A stretch of 41,893 nt of DNA from Marinibacterium sp. GTDB lineage: Bacteria > Pseudomonadota > Alphaproteobacteria > Rhodobacterales > Rhodobacteraceae. Where the stretch lies: NCBI GenBank assembly GCA_017643305.1, contig JAEPNQ010000027.1, positions 1 to 41,893 of the forward strand, given 5' to 3'. Position 1 is the stretch's first letter. Every line of letters starts with the position of its first letter. The notes under the pieces are model-generated. The model made no database searches, was not told where the DNA came from, and saw nothing but the letters and a program-made list of their open reading frames with translations. Shown piece by piece: positions 14,500 through 23,060 of the stretch. The position numbers and the translations under genes were made by a program.

Positions 14500-15762
14500 T
14501 CAGGCTGCGCGCCGCTCCTGTAATTCGGACAGCGTTGGCGCGGTTTCGATTGGGCCATAAAGCGCCATTGCCGCTGGTTCGCGTTCGGCCATCTGACCCG
14601 CAAAATCACGTACATTGCCAAGCGTAACAGCATCAATGCGCGCGATGGTTTCGTCCAGTCCCGGCACCTTGTCCCAGATCTGGACCAGCCGGGCGAGCCG
14701 TTCAGCCCGGTTCGACGGGCTTTCCAACCCCATCAGCATACCAGCCTTCATCTGGGCACGGGCGCGGGCGATCTCGGCTTCAGACATGTCGTCGGCAGCA
14801 CGCTTCATTTCGTCGATGGTGATCTCAGCCAGTTCACGTACCTGTTCGGCAGAGGTGCCCGCATAAATCGTTGTCATGCCGGTATCGGCATAGGCCCCGG
14901 TCTGGGCAAAGATCGTGTAGCACAGGCCGCGATGTTCCCGGACTTCCTGAAACAGGCGGCTGGACATGCTGCCACCCAAGGCGCTGGCATAGATCTGGGC
15001 GGTATAGATGCTTTCATCGCGATAGCCCGGACCTTCCAGAGCAAAGGCAAAATGCGCCTGTTCCAAAGCCTTGTTCTGCCGGGTTTCGCCACCAGTGAAG
15101 CGGGCCACTTCCGGCGTCATCCCCGGTTTGGCCTCCATGCCGCCAAAATACGTCTCAGCCAGTCGCACCAACGCATCATGGTCCACGGCTCCGGCGGCAG
15201 ACAGGATCATCTGCCCGGGCCCGTAATGTTCAGCGGTAAAGCCGGACAAGTCCTTACGGGAAAACGCCTGCACCCGTTCGGACGGACCCAGAATGGTGCG
15301 GCCGAGCGGTTGGTCGCGGTAGCTTTCCGCCTGCAGCCAGTCAAAGATGATGTCGTCAGGCGTGTCCCACGCCTGTCCAATTTCTTGCAAGATTACACCG
15401 CGTTCGACCTCGATCTCGTTAGGGTCGAACACCGGGTTCAGCATGATATCGGCAATCACATCCAGCGCCAGTGGTACGTCCGTTTCCAGAACCCGCGCGT
15501 AGTAGGCCGTGACCTCGCGGCTGGTATAGGCGTTGATATAGCCTCCGACATCTTCGATGGCTTCGGCAATCTCAAGCGCGCTGCGGCGGGCCGTACCCTT
15601 GAAGGCCATATGTTCCAGAAAATGGGCAATCCCATTCTGGTCCAGCCGTTCGTGTCGTCCTCCGGCGGTCACCCAAACACCAACGGCTGCTGATTTCAGC
15701 CCTGGCATGTGTTCGGTGACGATCCGGAATCCGTTGGAAAGCGTGTCCTGTCTGACTGTCAC
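14500..15762 (-). CDS. M16 family zinc metallopeptidase (processing-peptidase-like)
   Basis: A 420-residue pitrilysin-family protease. The inverted zinc motif HxxEH appears as HFLEH at residues 47-51 followed by MAFKGT, and the distal Glu lies in the region around ERGVILQEI about 75 residues later, as in mitochondrial processing peptidase beta. The second, non-catalytic M16C half covers residues ~180-400. Single-gene alphaproteobacterial members are considered relatives of the ancestor of MPP; the physiological substrate is unknown. The start overlaps the thrC stop by four bases (ATGA), so it is translated with thrC; this thrC-M16-GNAT order is common in Rhodobacterales. Confidence 0.94.
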   Translation of the reverse strand: MTVRQDTLSNGFRIVTEHMPGLKSAAVGVWVTAGGRHERLDQNGIAHFLEHMAFKGTARRSALEIAEAIEDVGGYINAYTSREVTAYYARVLETDVPLALDVIADIMLNPVFDPNEIEVERGVILQEIGQAWDTPDDIIFDWLQAESYRDQPLGRTILGPSERVQAFSRKDLSGFTAEHYGPGQMILSAAGAVDHDALVRLAETYFGGMEAKPGMTPEVARFTGGETRQNKALEQAHFAFALEGPGYRDESIYTAQIYASALGGSMSSRLFQEVREHRGLCYTIFAQTGAYADTGMTTIYAGTSAEQVRELAEITIDEMKRAADDMSEAEIARARAQMKAGMLMGLESPSNRAERLARLVQIWDKVPGLDETIARIDAVTLGNVRDFAGQMAEREPAAMALYGPIETAPTLSELQERRAA

Positions 15763-17150
15763 GTGCCGATTTGCTCTATTATGTGCGTTTCAATGGTTTG
15801 CAGGTCATTGGCAATCCGGGTGACCCGTTCCGGACGTTCATACAGGTTGGACATGGCCGGGGGAAGAGGCGGATGAACACCGGTCGCCTGTTCCACCGCA
15901 GCGGGAAATTTCGCAGGATGGGCGGTGGCCAGGGTCACCATTGGCGTGCCGGGCGTGCGGTGATCTTCGGCGACCTTCACGCCAATGGCGGTATGCGGGC
16001 AAATGATCTCTCCCGTCGCGGCACGGGTGGCGGCGATCTGGGCCAGGGTCTCTTCTTCACTCACACGGCCAGAGGCATAGATTTCCTGCAGGGCTTGCAA
16101 GGCGCCCTGGCTGACTTCGAAGCCACCACCGGTTTTGAGCTCTTCCATCAAGTGGCTGACGGCGGCTGAGTCCTGATCGTACGCGAAATAGAGCGCTCGT
16201 TCGAAGTTGGAGCTGACCTGGATGTCCATCGACGGGCTGATCGAGGGATGGGTTTCACCTTTGTAATACCCCTGCCCTGTCAGACAGCGATGCAGGATAT
16301 CGTTCTGGTTGGTGGCCACGACCAGTTGTTCGATGGGCAGCCCCATGCAGCGGGCGATGTAGCCTGCAAAAATGTCACCAAAATTGCCGGTGGGCACGGT
16401 GAAACTGATCTTGCGATGCGGGGTACCCAGCGCTGTGGCGGCGGTGAAGTAATACACGACCTGCGCCAGAACTCTTGCCCAGTTGATAGAGTTCACCCCG
16501 GCCAACTTCACACCATCGCGAAACTCAAAATCATTGAACATGTCTTTCAGGCGGGCCTGACAATCATCAAAGTCCCCATCCAACGCCAGAGCGCGCACGT
16601 TGCTTTCAGACGGGGTCGTCATCTGCCGGCGTTGGACTTCGCTGACCCGGCCATCGGGGAACAGGATAAACACGTCCACCGCATCAAGCCCTTTGAAGGC
16701 TTCGATGGCAGCAGACCCGGTGTCGCCACTGGTGGCGCCCACAATGGTCACCCGGTCGCCACGGCGGCTCAGCGCCTCCTGAAACAGCTGGCCGATCAGC
16801 TGCATGGCAAAATCTTTGAAGGCCAGCGTGGGACCATGGAACAGTTCCATAAGGAAATGGCCTTCGTTCAGCTGAACCAAGGGCGCGCGGGCGTCATGCT
16901 TGAACCCGGCATAGGCGCGGTCGATGATTGCGCGGAAGGTGGCATCGTCGAAACTATCACCCACAAACGGACGCATCACGCGATAGGCTATCTCCTCATA
17001 CGGCAGGTTGGCCATTGCCGCGATATCATCCACCGAAAAACTCGGGATCGTTTCCGGGACATAGAGGCCACCATCCCGTGCAAGCCCGGTTAGCATCGCC
17101 TCTTCGAAGGTCAGTTCGGGTGCTTGTCCGCGTGTGGACACGTAACGCAT
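15759..17150 (-). CDS. thrC: Threonine synthase
   Basis: A 463-residue PLP enzyme converting O-phosphohomoserine to threonine. The PLP Lys is Lys112 in LAFKDFAMQ; ATSGDTGSAAIEAF forms the phosphate-binding loop, and SINWARVLAQ and FTVPTGNFGD are further conserved blocks. The N-terminus MRYVSTRGQAPELTFEEA is the standard start of the long (type 2) threonine synthases. It lies four bases after the surf1 stop and overlaps the M16 gene by four bases, so it is translated within the cytochrome-oxidase-linked operon. Confidence 0.97.
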   Translation of the reverse strand: MRYVSTRGQAPELTFEEAMLTGLARDGGLYVPETIPSFSVDDIAAMANLPYEEIAYRVMRPFVGDSFDDATFRAIIDRAYAGFKHDARAPLVQLNEGHFLMELFHGPTLAFKDFAMQLIGQLFQEALSRRGDRVTIVGATSGDTGSAAIEAFKGLDAVDVFILFPDGRVSEVQRRQMTTPSESNVRALALDGDFDDCQARLKDMFNDFEFRDGVKLAGVNSINWARVLAQVVYYFTAATALGTPHRKISFTVPTGNFGDIFAGYIARCMGLPIEQLVVATNQNDILHRCLTGQGYYKGETHPSISPSMDIQVSSNFERALYFAYDQDSAAVSHLMEELKTGGGFEVSQGALQALQEIYASGRVSEEETLAQIAATRAATGEIICPHTAIGVKVAEDHRTPGTPMVTLATAHPAKFPAAVEQATGVHPPLPPAMSNLYERPERVTRIANDLQTIETHIIEQIGT

Positions 17151-17154
17151 TTGG

Positions 17155-17826
17155 TCAGCCTTTATCTTTGGCGCGGCCGCGCCGCAGGAAGAAACCGGTC
17201 ATCGCCGCCCAGATCAGGGCAAGGGAAAACCATGTGATTGCATATTGCAGGTGATCGTTTGGAATCCCTGCGGTGTCCACAGGTAAAGGCGCCACATTCG
17301 GGTCGGTTTTGGACTTCGCGATCAGAAGAAAAGGCTCCGTGCCCAGCGCCGCAGCCATTTTCGGCACGTCGCGGGCAAACCAGATGTTGTTCGACTGGTC
17401 CGGCTCGGGCGTGAAACTGTCCACCTCCTGCGGCCAATGCAAGTTACCGACAACCTCGGTTGCGCCGGTCGCACGTTCACCAGCCTTGTCGGTATCCGGG
17501 ACAAAGCCCCGGTCCAGTAGGATAGTCCGCCCATCTGTGGTGATGAACGGCGCGATGATCCGGTAGCCCGCACCGACCCGTTTGACCGACACCAGCACGT
17601 GCAGTTCATCGGTCCCGATGTTTCCACTGGTCTGCACTGGCAGATAGCGGTCGCGATCCGGGTCCGGTTTTGCGGGCAGGTCAACCGGTGCATCAGCAAT
17701 CCGTGATTCGATATCAGCCAGAACGCCCTGTTTCCACGCCAGTCGCTGGACCTGCCAGGTGCCCAGAGCCAGCAGAATACCAGTGCCTGTGACACCAAAA
17801 ATAAGTAGGAAGAGAAGCCGTTTCAT
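17155..17826 (-). CDS. SURF1-family cytochrome oxidase assembly protein
   Basis: A 223-residue inner-membrane protein of the SURF1/Shy1 family, which helps haem a delivery to or assembly of subunit I of the aa3 oxidase. It has the usual two transmembrane segments, one near residues 4-22 (LLFLLIFGVTGTGILLALG) and one near the C-terminus (ITWFSLALIWAAMTGFF), with a periplasmic domain containing LDRGFVP and NIWFARDV. I chose ATG 17826 (MKRLL...); an ATG five codons earlier is possible. A rho-independent terminator lies immediately upstream (17840-17871), so expression depends on read-through or on a promoter within the short gap. It is followed by thrC after four bases. Confidence 0.92.
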   Translation of the reverse strand: MKRLLFLLIFGVTGTGILLALGTWQVQRLAWKQGVLADIESRIADAPVDLPAKPDPDRDRYLPVQTSGNIGTDELHVLVSVKRVGAGYRIIAPFITTDGRTILLDRGFVPDTDKAGERATGATEVVGNLHWPQEVDSFTPEPDQSNNIWFARDVPKMAAALGTEPFLLIAKSKTDPNVAPLPVDTAGIPNDHLQYAITWFSLALIWAAMTGFFLRRGRAKDKG

Positions 17827-17839
17827 ACCCGTCCAGTGC

Positions 17840-17871
17840 AAAGAAAAGGCGCGCGAGTTGTCCCGCGCGCC
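17840..17871 (-). terminator. Rho-independent terminator after ctaE
   Basis: On the minus strand an 8-bp stem GGCGCGCG/CGCGCGCC (17848-17855 with 17864-17871) with an 8-base loop is followed by TTTTCTTT (complement of 17840-17847). This is the strongest terminator in the cytochrome region; it separates ctaE from surf1-thrC-M16. Confidence 0.75.
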
Positions 17872-17911
17872 CGGTATCTGTCATAGAGCAGGTCCTTCCC
17901 CAATGCCCCAC

Positions 17912-18724
17912 TTAGTGGACCGGTGCGCCCCAGAGGTAAACAACGAAGAACAGGAACAGCCAGACAACGTCCACAAAGTGCCAGTACCAGGCAGCGGCTT
18001 CGAACCCGACATGCTTTTCTTCGGTGAACGCGCCCTTGGTGGCACGTAGCAGGCAGACCAGCAGGAAGATTGTCCCAATGACCACGTGCATGCCGTGAAA
18101 GCCAGTGGCCATGAAGAAGTTGGAATAATACTGGTCACCACCAAATTCCCAGCCTTCATGCGCCAGCAGTTCGTAATATTCGTAGCCCTGCAGGAGGGTA
18201 AAGAACGCGCCAAGGATAATACCAATCGTCAGGCCCTGCACCAGATCCTTGCGGACGTTGCCGTGTACCAGCGCGTGGTGCGCCCAGGTCACAGCACAAC
18301 CAGAAAGCAGCAGCACCAGCGTGTTGATCAGAGGCAGGTGGAAGGCGTTAACAGCATGGATATAGGGGGCTTCGTATTCCGTGCCCGTATAGGTCGCCAT
18401 CGGGTACATTGTGTGTTTGATGAAGGACCAGAACCAAGCCGAGAAGAACATAACTTCCGACGTGATGAACAGGATGAAACCATAGCGCAGACCAATCCGG
18501 ACTACCGGTGTGTGGTCTCCCACATTGCTTTCGACCACTACTTCCGCCCACCAGGCATACATGGTGTAGAGAACGCCGACAAAGCCGATCCAGAACAGCC
18601 ATGCCGTCATGTCATGCATCCAAAGGACTGCACCAAGCAGCATAACAAACGCGGCCACCGAGCCGACAAACGGCCAGATAGAGGGGTTTAGAATGTGGTA
18701 GTCGTGATTTTTTGCGTGTGCCAT
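17912..18724 (-). CDS. ctaE: Cytochrome c oxidase subunit III
   Basis: A 270-residue, seven-helix integral membrane subunit of the aa3-type oxidase. It opens [12 protein letters not shown]...PSIWPF and contains the conserved blocks [12 protein letters not shown] (with the buried Glu), [22 protein letters not shown] and, at the end, [17 protein letters not shown], all diagnostic for COX3. It binds lipids and supports proton uptake to subunit I. It lies 23 bases downstream of ctaG and is followed by the terminator at 17840-17871. Subunit I (ctaD) is not in this window, which is normal in Rhodobacterales, where ctaD is often elsewhere. Confidence 0.97.
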   Translation of the reverse strand: MAHAKNHDYHILNPSIWPFVGSVAAFVMLLGAVLWMHDMTAWLFWIGFVGVLYTMYAWWAEVVVESNVGDHTPVVRIGLRYGFILFITSEVMFFSAWFWSFIKHTMYPMATYTGTEYEAPYIHAVNAFHLPLINTLVLLLSGCAVTWAHHALVHGNVRKDLVQGLTIGIILGAFFTLLQGYEYYELLAHEGWEFGGDQYYSNFFMATGFHGMHVVIGTIFLLVCLLRATKGAFTEEKHVGFEAAAWYWHFVDVVWLFLFFVVYLWGAPVH

Positions 18725-18747
18725 CGAGTGTCCCTCAAGAAACGCGT

Positions 18748-19329
18748 TTAGTTCAGGTTATTGGACCCTGCCTCGGTTGTGAGGGATGCGTAGCCCTCGG
18801 GCAAGTCAATTTCGTGGAATGTGTACGACAAGGTGACCGTATGCAGGAATTTCCCTTCGCTGTCGTCCACAATTTCGGGATCGACATAAAAGGTCACGGG
18901 CATCTGGACCCTTTCACCGGGGGCCAGGACCTGTTCTTCAAAGCAGAAGCACTGGATCTTGGTAAAGAATGATCCGGCGGCATAGGGCGCCACGTTGTAG
19001 CTGGCCGATCCCGCAACTGGGCGATCGGTTGGATTGTATGCCTCATAGAACGCCAGCCCGGTTTCCCCGATTCGAATTTCCATTTCATGTTCGACCGGCT
19101 TGAATTCCCACGGCATGCCACGTTCCAGCGACCCGTCGAACCGGACGCGGATGGTTTGCTCGAGAACGGAATCGCTGCCAGTCTCCGAGGTACTGGTGTA
19201 ACCACCATAGCCTGTCACGCGGCAGAAAAGGTCATACAGCGGGATCGCCGCCCAGCCCATTGCGCCCATGAACACAACAACGCCTACCAGTTTGATCACG
19301 GTCTTGTGCTGGGCATGCAACGCCATCAT
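18748..19329 (-). CDS. ctaG: Cytochrome c oxidase assembly protein CtaG/Cox11
   Basis: A 193-residue protein with one N-terminal membrane anchor (about residues 11-30) and a periplasmic immunoglobulin-like domain. It delivers copper to the CuB site of subunit I. The copper-binding CFCF motif is at residues 127-130, preceded by [13 protein letters not shown] with the third conserved Cys at residue 36. Its start overlaps the stop of the small membrane-protein gene by four bases, and ctaE follows after 23 bases. Confidence 0.96.
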   Translation of the reverse strand: MMALHAQHKTVIKLVGVVVFMGAMGWAAIPLYDLFCRVTGYGGYTSTSETGSDSVLEQTIRVRFDGSLERGMPWEFKPVEHEMEIRIGETGLAFYEAYNPTDRPVAGSASYNVAPYAAGSFFTKIQCFCFEEQVLAPGERVQMPVTFYVDPEIVDDSEGKFLHTVTLSYTFHEIDLPEGYASLTTEAGSNNLN

Positions 19330-19490
19330 TCAGTCTCCTGCGTCGCACGCGGCGGCTCGAAATCACCGCTGGTGACTTTTGCGACGGTCAGGCCAAAAAC
19401 GACCGCGATGAAACCCGTCAGCACTAGGGCCAGACCGACGTTACGTCCAAAGCGGCGCTGGTGCAATTCATGCGTAACTTTGAGGCTCAT
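19326..19490 (-). CDS. Small single-span membrane protein of the cta operon
   Basis: A 54-residue protein beginning [17 protein letters not shown], followed by one hydrophobic segment (about residues 18-38, [20 protein letters not shown]) and an acidic, Pro-containing tail. It is wedged between ctaB and ctaG with four-base overlaps on both sides, so it is surely translated as part of the operon. A small ORF at this position is known from Paracoccus and Rhodobacter cta loci (sometimes called coxF-like). The role is not established; an assembly factor or small accessory subunit is an inference from position. Confidence 0.85.
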   Translation of the reverse strand: MSLKVTHELHQRRFGRNVGLALVLTGFIAVVFGLTVAKVTSGDFEPPRATQETE

Positions 19491-20428
19491 GCCCAGCCTC
19501 CCAGCCCATAAGGCTTCAGAACGGCCTCCATCAAGATGGCTGCGAAATGCAGGGCGAGATAAAAGAGGGATAAGCGGAAGAAGCGCCGTTCGACCGCGTA
19601 ATTGTCCAGTTCGGCCGCGGCTTCGTCGCGGCCCCAGATGCGCCATGCACCGAGCAGAAACATTACGTTCAAAACAACGGATACCGCCAAGTATACCGGC
19701 CCACCGATCGTGGTAAAGGCCGTGCCAAGTGCCAGCGCAGCCAACAGGGCGGTGTAAACGAAAATGTGCCGCCGGGTCGCGGGACGACCGTGGGTGACGG
19801 TCAACATCGGCAAACCGGCATCGTCGTAGTCCGAACGCATAAACAGAGCCAGCGCCCAGAAGTGCGGGGGCGTCCACATGAACACCAGCGCGAACATCAG
19901 CCACGGCTCCACGGACATGGACCCAGTGGCCGCCAGCCAGCCAATGACCGGCGGGAATGCCCCGGCCGCGCCACCGATCACGATATTCTGCGGCGTCGAG
20001 CGCTTGAGCCACATTGAATAGATCACGACATAAAAAAATATGGTGAAGGCCAGCATCGCACCAGCCACCAGGTTGGTGGCCAACACCAGCATAACCACCG
20101 ACATGACCGAAAGCGTCAGACCAAGGCCCAGCGCTTCGCTTTCTTGCACCTTCCCGGCCGGGATCGGGCGGCCCTTGGTGCGTTTCATGACCCGATCAAT
20201 ATCCGCGTCCCACCACATGTTCAGGGCACCAGATGCACCGCCCCCTATTGCAATGAACAGGATAGCAGCAAAGCCGATCATCGGATGAACGGGTGCAGGC
20301 GCCGCCAGCAGGCCTACCATCGCCGTGAACACCACCAAGGTCATCACGCGCGGCTTGAGAAGCGCAAAATAATCACCGAACCCGGCTTCGCCGGTCTGAG
20401 ACGTCGTGTTGATGGTTGCGTCGCTCAT
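19487..20428 (-). CDS. ctaB: Protohaem IX farnesyltransferase (haem O synthase)
   Basis: A 313-residue polytopic UbiA-family prenyltransferase that attaches a farnesyl group to haem b to make haem O, the precursor of haem a. The first Asp-rich motif [20 protein letters not shown] (written as its 20-residue core) carries the Mg/prenyl-diphosphate-binding aspartates; [11 protein letters not shown] at the start and [10 protein letters not shown] in the middle are further signatures. ATG 20428 is chosen with GGAG upstream on the minus strand; an extension to 20500 would cross the intergenic hairpin. It overlaps the 54-codon gene by four bases and follows ctaC. Confidence 0.96.
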   Translation of the reverse strand: MSDATINTTSQTGEAGFGDYFALLKPRVMTLVVFTAMVGLLAAPAPVHPMIGFAAILFIAIGGGASGALNMWWDADIDRVMKRTKGRPIPAGKVQESEALGLGLTLSVMSVVMLVLATNLVAGAMLAFTIFFYVVIYSMWLKRSTPQNIVIGGAAGAFPPVIGWLAATGSMSVEPWLMFALVFMWTPPHFWALALFMRSDYDDAGLPMLTVTHGRPATRRHIFVYTALLAALALGTAFTTIGGPVYLAVSVVLNVMFLLGAWRIWGRDEAAAELDNYAVERRFFRLSLFYLALHFAAILMEAVLKPYGLGGWA

Positions 20429-20455
20429 CGCTTGCTCCGCCGTGATGTGCGTCAA

Positions 20456-20486
20456 CGCGCTCTGAGGATGCAACCCACAGAGCGCG
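20456..20486 (-). repeat. Intergenic inverted repeat between ctaC and ctaB
   Basis: CGCGCTCTG (20456-20464) and CAGAGCGCG (20478-20486) form a perfect 9-bp stem with a 13-base loop in the 79-base gap. There is no T-tract after it on either strand, so it looks more like an mRNA-stability or processing element that could set subunit II levels above the downstream genes than like a terminator. Confidence 0.5.
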
Positions 20487-20507
20487 CTTCGGCGCACCAT
20501 TCCGTAC

Positions 20508-21350
20508 CTAGTTTACCGCCGCGACTTCCACAGTGCGCGGGGTTCCGGCATATTCTTCGAGCGCGCCGTCAAGCCAATTTGCATATTCGGCTTCGCTCAC
20601 GACCTTGACGGTGATCGGCATATACGCGTGGTCCTTGCCGCACAGTTCAGAACACTGACCGAAGTAAATGCCTTCCTTTTCAGCCTTGAACCATAGTTCT
20701 GCAAGCCGGCCCGGGACAGCGTCCTGTTTCACGCCGAAGGCGGGAATGGTCCAGGAGTGGATCACGTCTGCGCCGGTGACCTGCATTACGATGGTCTTGC
20801 CTACCGGAACAACAACGGCAGTGTCGGTGGCCAACAGATATTCATCTTCGGAATAGCCATTGTCAGACAGATCTTCCTTGGCCAGCAGGAAACTGTCGAA
20901 CGCGAATTCATGATCCACGTATTCGTAGCCCCAGTACCATTGATAGCCGGTGACCTTGATCACGATGTCCCCTTCCGGGATTTCCTGCTGCTTGAACAGG
21001 AGCGGCAAGGAAAATGCACCGATGAACACCAAGATCACAACGGGAACAACCGTCCACGCCACTTCCACTGGAGTGTTATGTGTAAATGATGCCGGATTCG
21101 GATTGCTGCGGCGGTTGTAGCGCACAACTACAATCGCCAAGAGCAGCACCACAAACAGGCAGATGATTGCCATCACCACGTTCAGCATACCGTCAAGCCA
21201 GTGAATATCGCTGGCCAGTTCGGTCGCCGCGGGTTGGAACCCAGTGCCACGCGGAATCGGTTTGCCCACCGACTCCAGTGCGTTCTGGGCCAGTGCGGGA
21301 ACTGTCGTGAGGGCTGTAAGAAGCCCTGCGAGCGAGAATACCTTGTTCAT
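20508..21350 (-). CDS. ctaC: Cytochrome c oxidase subunit II
   Basis: A 280-residue subunit of the aa3 oxidase carrying the CuA centre, which takes electrons from cytochrome c. Order: signal peptide ([21 protein letters not shown]), two transmembrane helices (about 50-75 and 95-115), then the periplasmic cupredoxin domain with [10 protein letters not shown] and the CuA ligands Cys233, Cys237, His241 and Met244 in [15 protein letters not shown], plus an upstream His in [12 protein letters not shown]. Start 21350 has AGGACG upstream on the minus strand. It leads the minus-strand oxidase operon and is divergent from tldD across about 168 bases. Confidence 0.97.
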   Translation of the reverse strand: MNKVFSLAGLLTALTTVPALAQNALESVGKPIPRGTGFQPAATELASDIHWLDGMLNVVMAIICLFVVLLLAIVVVRYNRRSNPNPASFTHNTPVEVAWTVVPVVILVFIGAFSLPLLFKQQEIPEGDIVIKVTGYQWYWGYEYVDHEFAFDSFLLAKEDLSDNGYSEDEYLLATDTAVVVPVGKTIVMQVTGADVIHSWTIPAFGVKQDAVPGRLAELWFKAEKEGIYFGQCSELCGKDHAYMPITVKVVSEAEYANWLDGALEEYAGTPRTVEVAAVN

Positions 21351-21518
21351 ATCACGTCCTGATCGTTTTGATCGCCAGTGTTGCGGACAAACGGAGAATG
21401 CCGTCAGCCCATTGTCTTTGCGGACGTTAGAAATCATATTCCTGCAGTCAGATAAAGCCACATGCTTGCGTCAAACGGACGCTTTTGCAGCAGTGCCCCC
21501 CGATTGGAGCAGTTCTCG

Positions 21519-22940
21519 ATGTCCGCCGACCCCTTTTACCCCTTCGAAACGACGCTTCCAGCAGATGAGGCGCAACAGGTACTTTCAACCACTTTGGCCG
21601 GGGCTGATGATGGTGAATTGTTTGTAGAACGCCGGAAATCCGAAGCCCTGCTGTTCGACGACGGCCGACTCAAAAACGCGAGCTATGATGCCTCCGAAGG
21701 GTTCGGGCTGCGCGCCGTGCGCGACGATGTGACCGGATATGCGCATTCCACTGAACTGACGATGGCGTCGCTGCGCCGGGCCGCAGATACCGCGCGACTG
21801 GCGGTTGGCGACGGAGGCGGAACGCAGGCCGATGGACCTGCATACACCAACCGACGGCTGTATTCGGACGATGACCCGATTCTCGGCCAGCCATTTCCGG
21901 TGAAGATTGAAACCCTGAAGGAAATTGACGCGTATGCACGCGATCTGGACCCAAGGGTTGTTCAGGTCACCGCATCGATCGCGGCTTCGATGCAGGAGGT
22001 CTCGATTCTCAGACCCGATGGGACACTGGTCACTGACTCCCGACCAATGACCCGGCTCAATATCTCCGTCATCGTGGAACAGGACGGACGCCGGGAAACG
22101 GGCAGCGTCGGCGGCGGCGGCCGGATCGGGCTTGACGGGTTGATCGACCCCGCAAACTGGCAGGACAAGGTCAAGGAAGCGTTCCGCATCGCGCTGGTCA
22201 ATCTCGAGGCAGAGCCTGCACCAGCCGGTGTCATGGACGTGGTTCTGGGACCCGGATGGCCCGGCATCCTGCTGCACGAAGCTATAGGCCACGGGTTGGA
22301 AGGGGATTTCAACCGCAAGGGCACCTCGGCCTTCGCTGGTCTTTTGGGCCAGCAGGTCGCCGCCAAGGGCGTCACCGTTCTGGATGACGGCACGATCCCC
22401 GACCGGCGCGGATCGATCACGGTAGACGACGAAGGCACGCCATCGGGCAAGAACACGCTGATCGAGGACGGCATTCTGGTGGGCTACATGCAGGACCGGC
22501 TGAACGCCCGGCTGATGGGGGTTGCCCCAACGGGCAACGGGCGGCGTCAAAGCTACGCCCATGCGCCGATGCCGCGGATGACCAATACCTACATGCTGGG
22601 CGGCACCGCCAACCCCGCGGATCTCGTGGCAGATGTGGCAGACGGAATATGGGCCGTGGGCTTTGGCGGCGGACAGGTCGATATCACCAACGGCAAGTTC
22701 GTGTTCAGCTGTACCGAGGCCTACCGTGTGAAGAACGGCAAGGTCGGGGCCCCGGTGAAGGGCGCAACACTGATTGGCGATGGCCCCACCGCGCTGCAGC
22801 ACATTCGCGGGCTGGGCGATGACATGGCGCTGGATCCCGGCATGGGCAATTGCGGTAAGGCCGGGCAATGGGTGCCCGTGGGCGTTGGCCAACCGTCGAC
22901 ATTGATAGGTGGCCTGACGATGGGCGGGTCTGCAGCCTAG
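21519..22940 (+). CDS. tldD: Metalloprotease TldD
   Basis: A 473-residue member of the TldD/PmbA zinc protease family, which with TldE processes peptides such as microcin precursors and degrades CcdA. The HExxxH zinc motif is HEAIGH at residues 253-258, with the second metal-binding region near the C-terminus (FSCTEAYRVKNGK, GPTALQHI). Start ATG 21519 follows GGAG at 21505-21508; upstream in-frame codons to 21462 lie in the ctaC promoter region. Its partner tldE/pmbA is not in the window, as usual. The tldD-ctaC divergent arrangement is typical of Rhodobacterales. Confidence 0.95.
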   Translation: MSADPFYPFETTLPADEAQQVLSTTLAGADDGELFVERRKSEALLFDDGRLKNASYDASEGFGLRAVRDDVTGYAHSTELTMASLRRAADTARLAVGDGGGTQADGPAYTNRRLYSDDDPILGQPFPVKIETLKEIDAYARDLDPRVVQVTASIAASMQEVSILRPDGTLVTDSRPMTRLNISVIVEQDGRRETGSVGGGGRIGLDGLIDPANWQDKVKEAFRIALVNLEAEPAPAGVMDVVLGPGWPGILLHEAIGHGLEGDFNRKGTSAFAGLLGQQVAAKGVTVLDDGTIPDRRGSITVDDEGTPSGKNTLIEDGILVGYMQDRLNARLMGVAPTGNGRRQSYAHAPMPRMTNTYMLGGTANPADLVADVADGIWAVGFGGGQVDITNGKFVFSCTEAYRVKNGKVGAPVKGATLIGDGPTALQHIRGLGDDMALDPGMGNCGKAGQWVPVGVGQPSTLIGGLTMGGSAA

Positions 22941-23060
22941 GAACCGGAATTTGTCGCCTTGGGCAGAGGATGCGCCCGCAACTTTGAAAGTTTCTGGATC
23001 AATTTTTTTCTAACAAATCGGCGGTGCCCTCAATATGAATAGGACACCCAGAAACCCGCC

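Noticed and set aside
16248-17093. 281-codon plus-strand frame opposite thrC
   Set aside because: It is a shadow of thrC, which has the PLP lysine and full length; no ribosome site or domain is visible on the plus strand.
21585-22892. 435-codon open frame on the strand opposite tldD
   Set aside because: TldD on the plus strand has its zinc motif and full family pattern; the antisense translation has no recognisable domains and is a shadow of GC-rich codon use.
22941-23060. Terminator between tldD and the MFS gene
   Set aside because: Only a small palindrome AACTTTGAAAGTT with a practically absent loop and a distant T-run; too weak to call.
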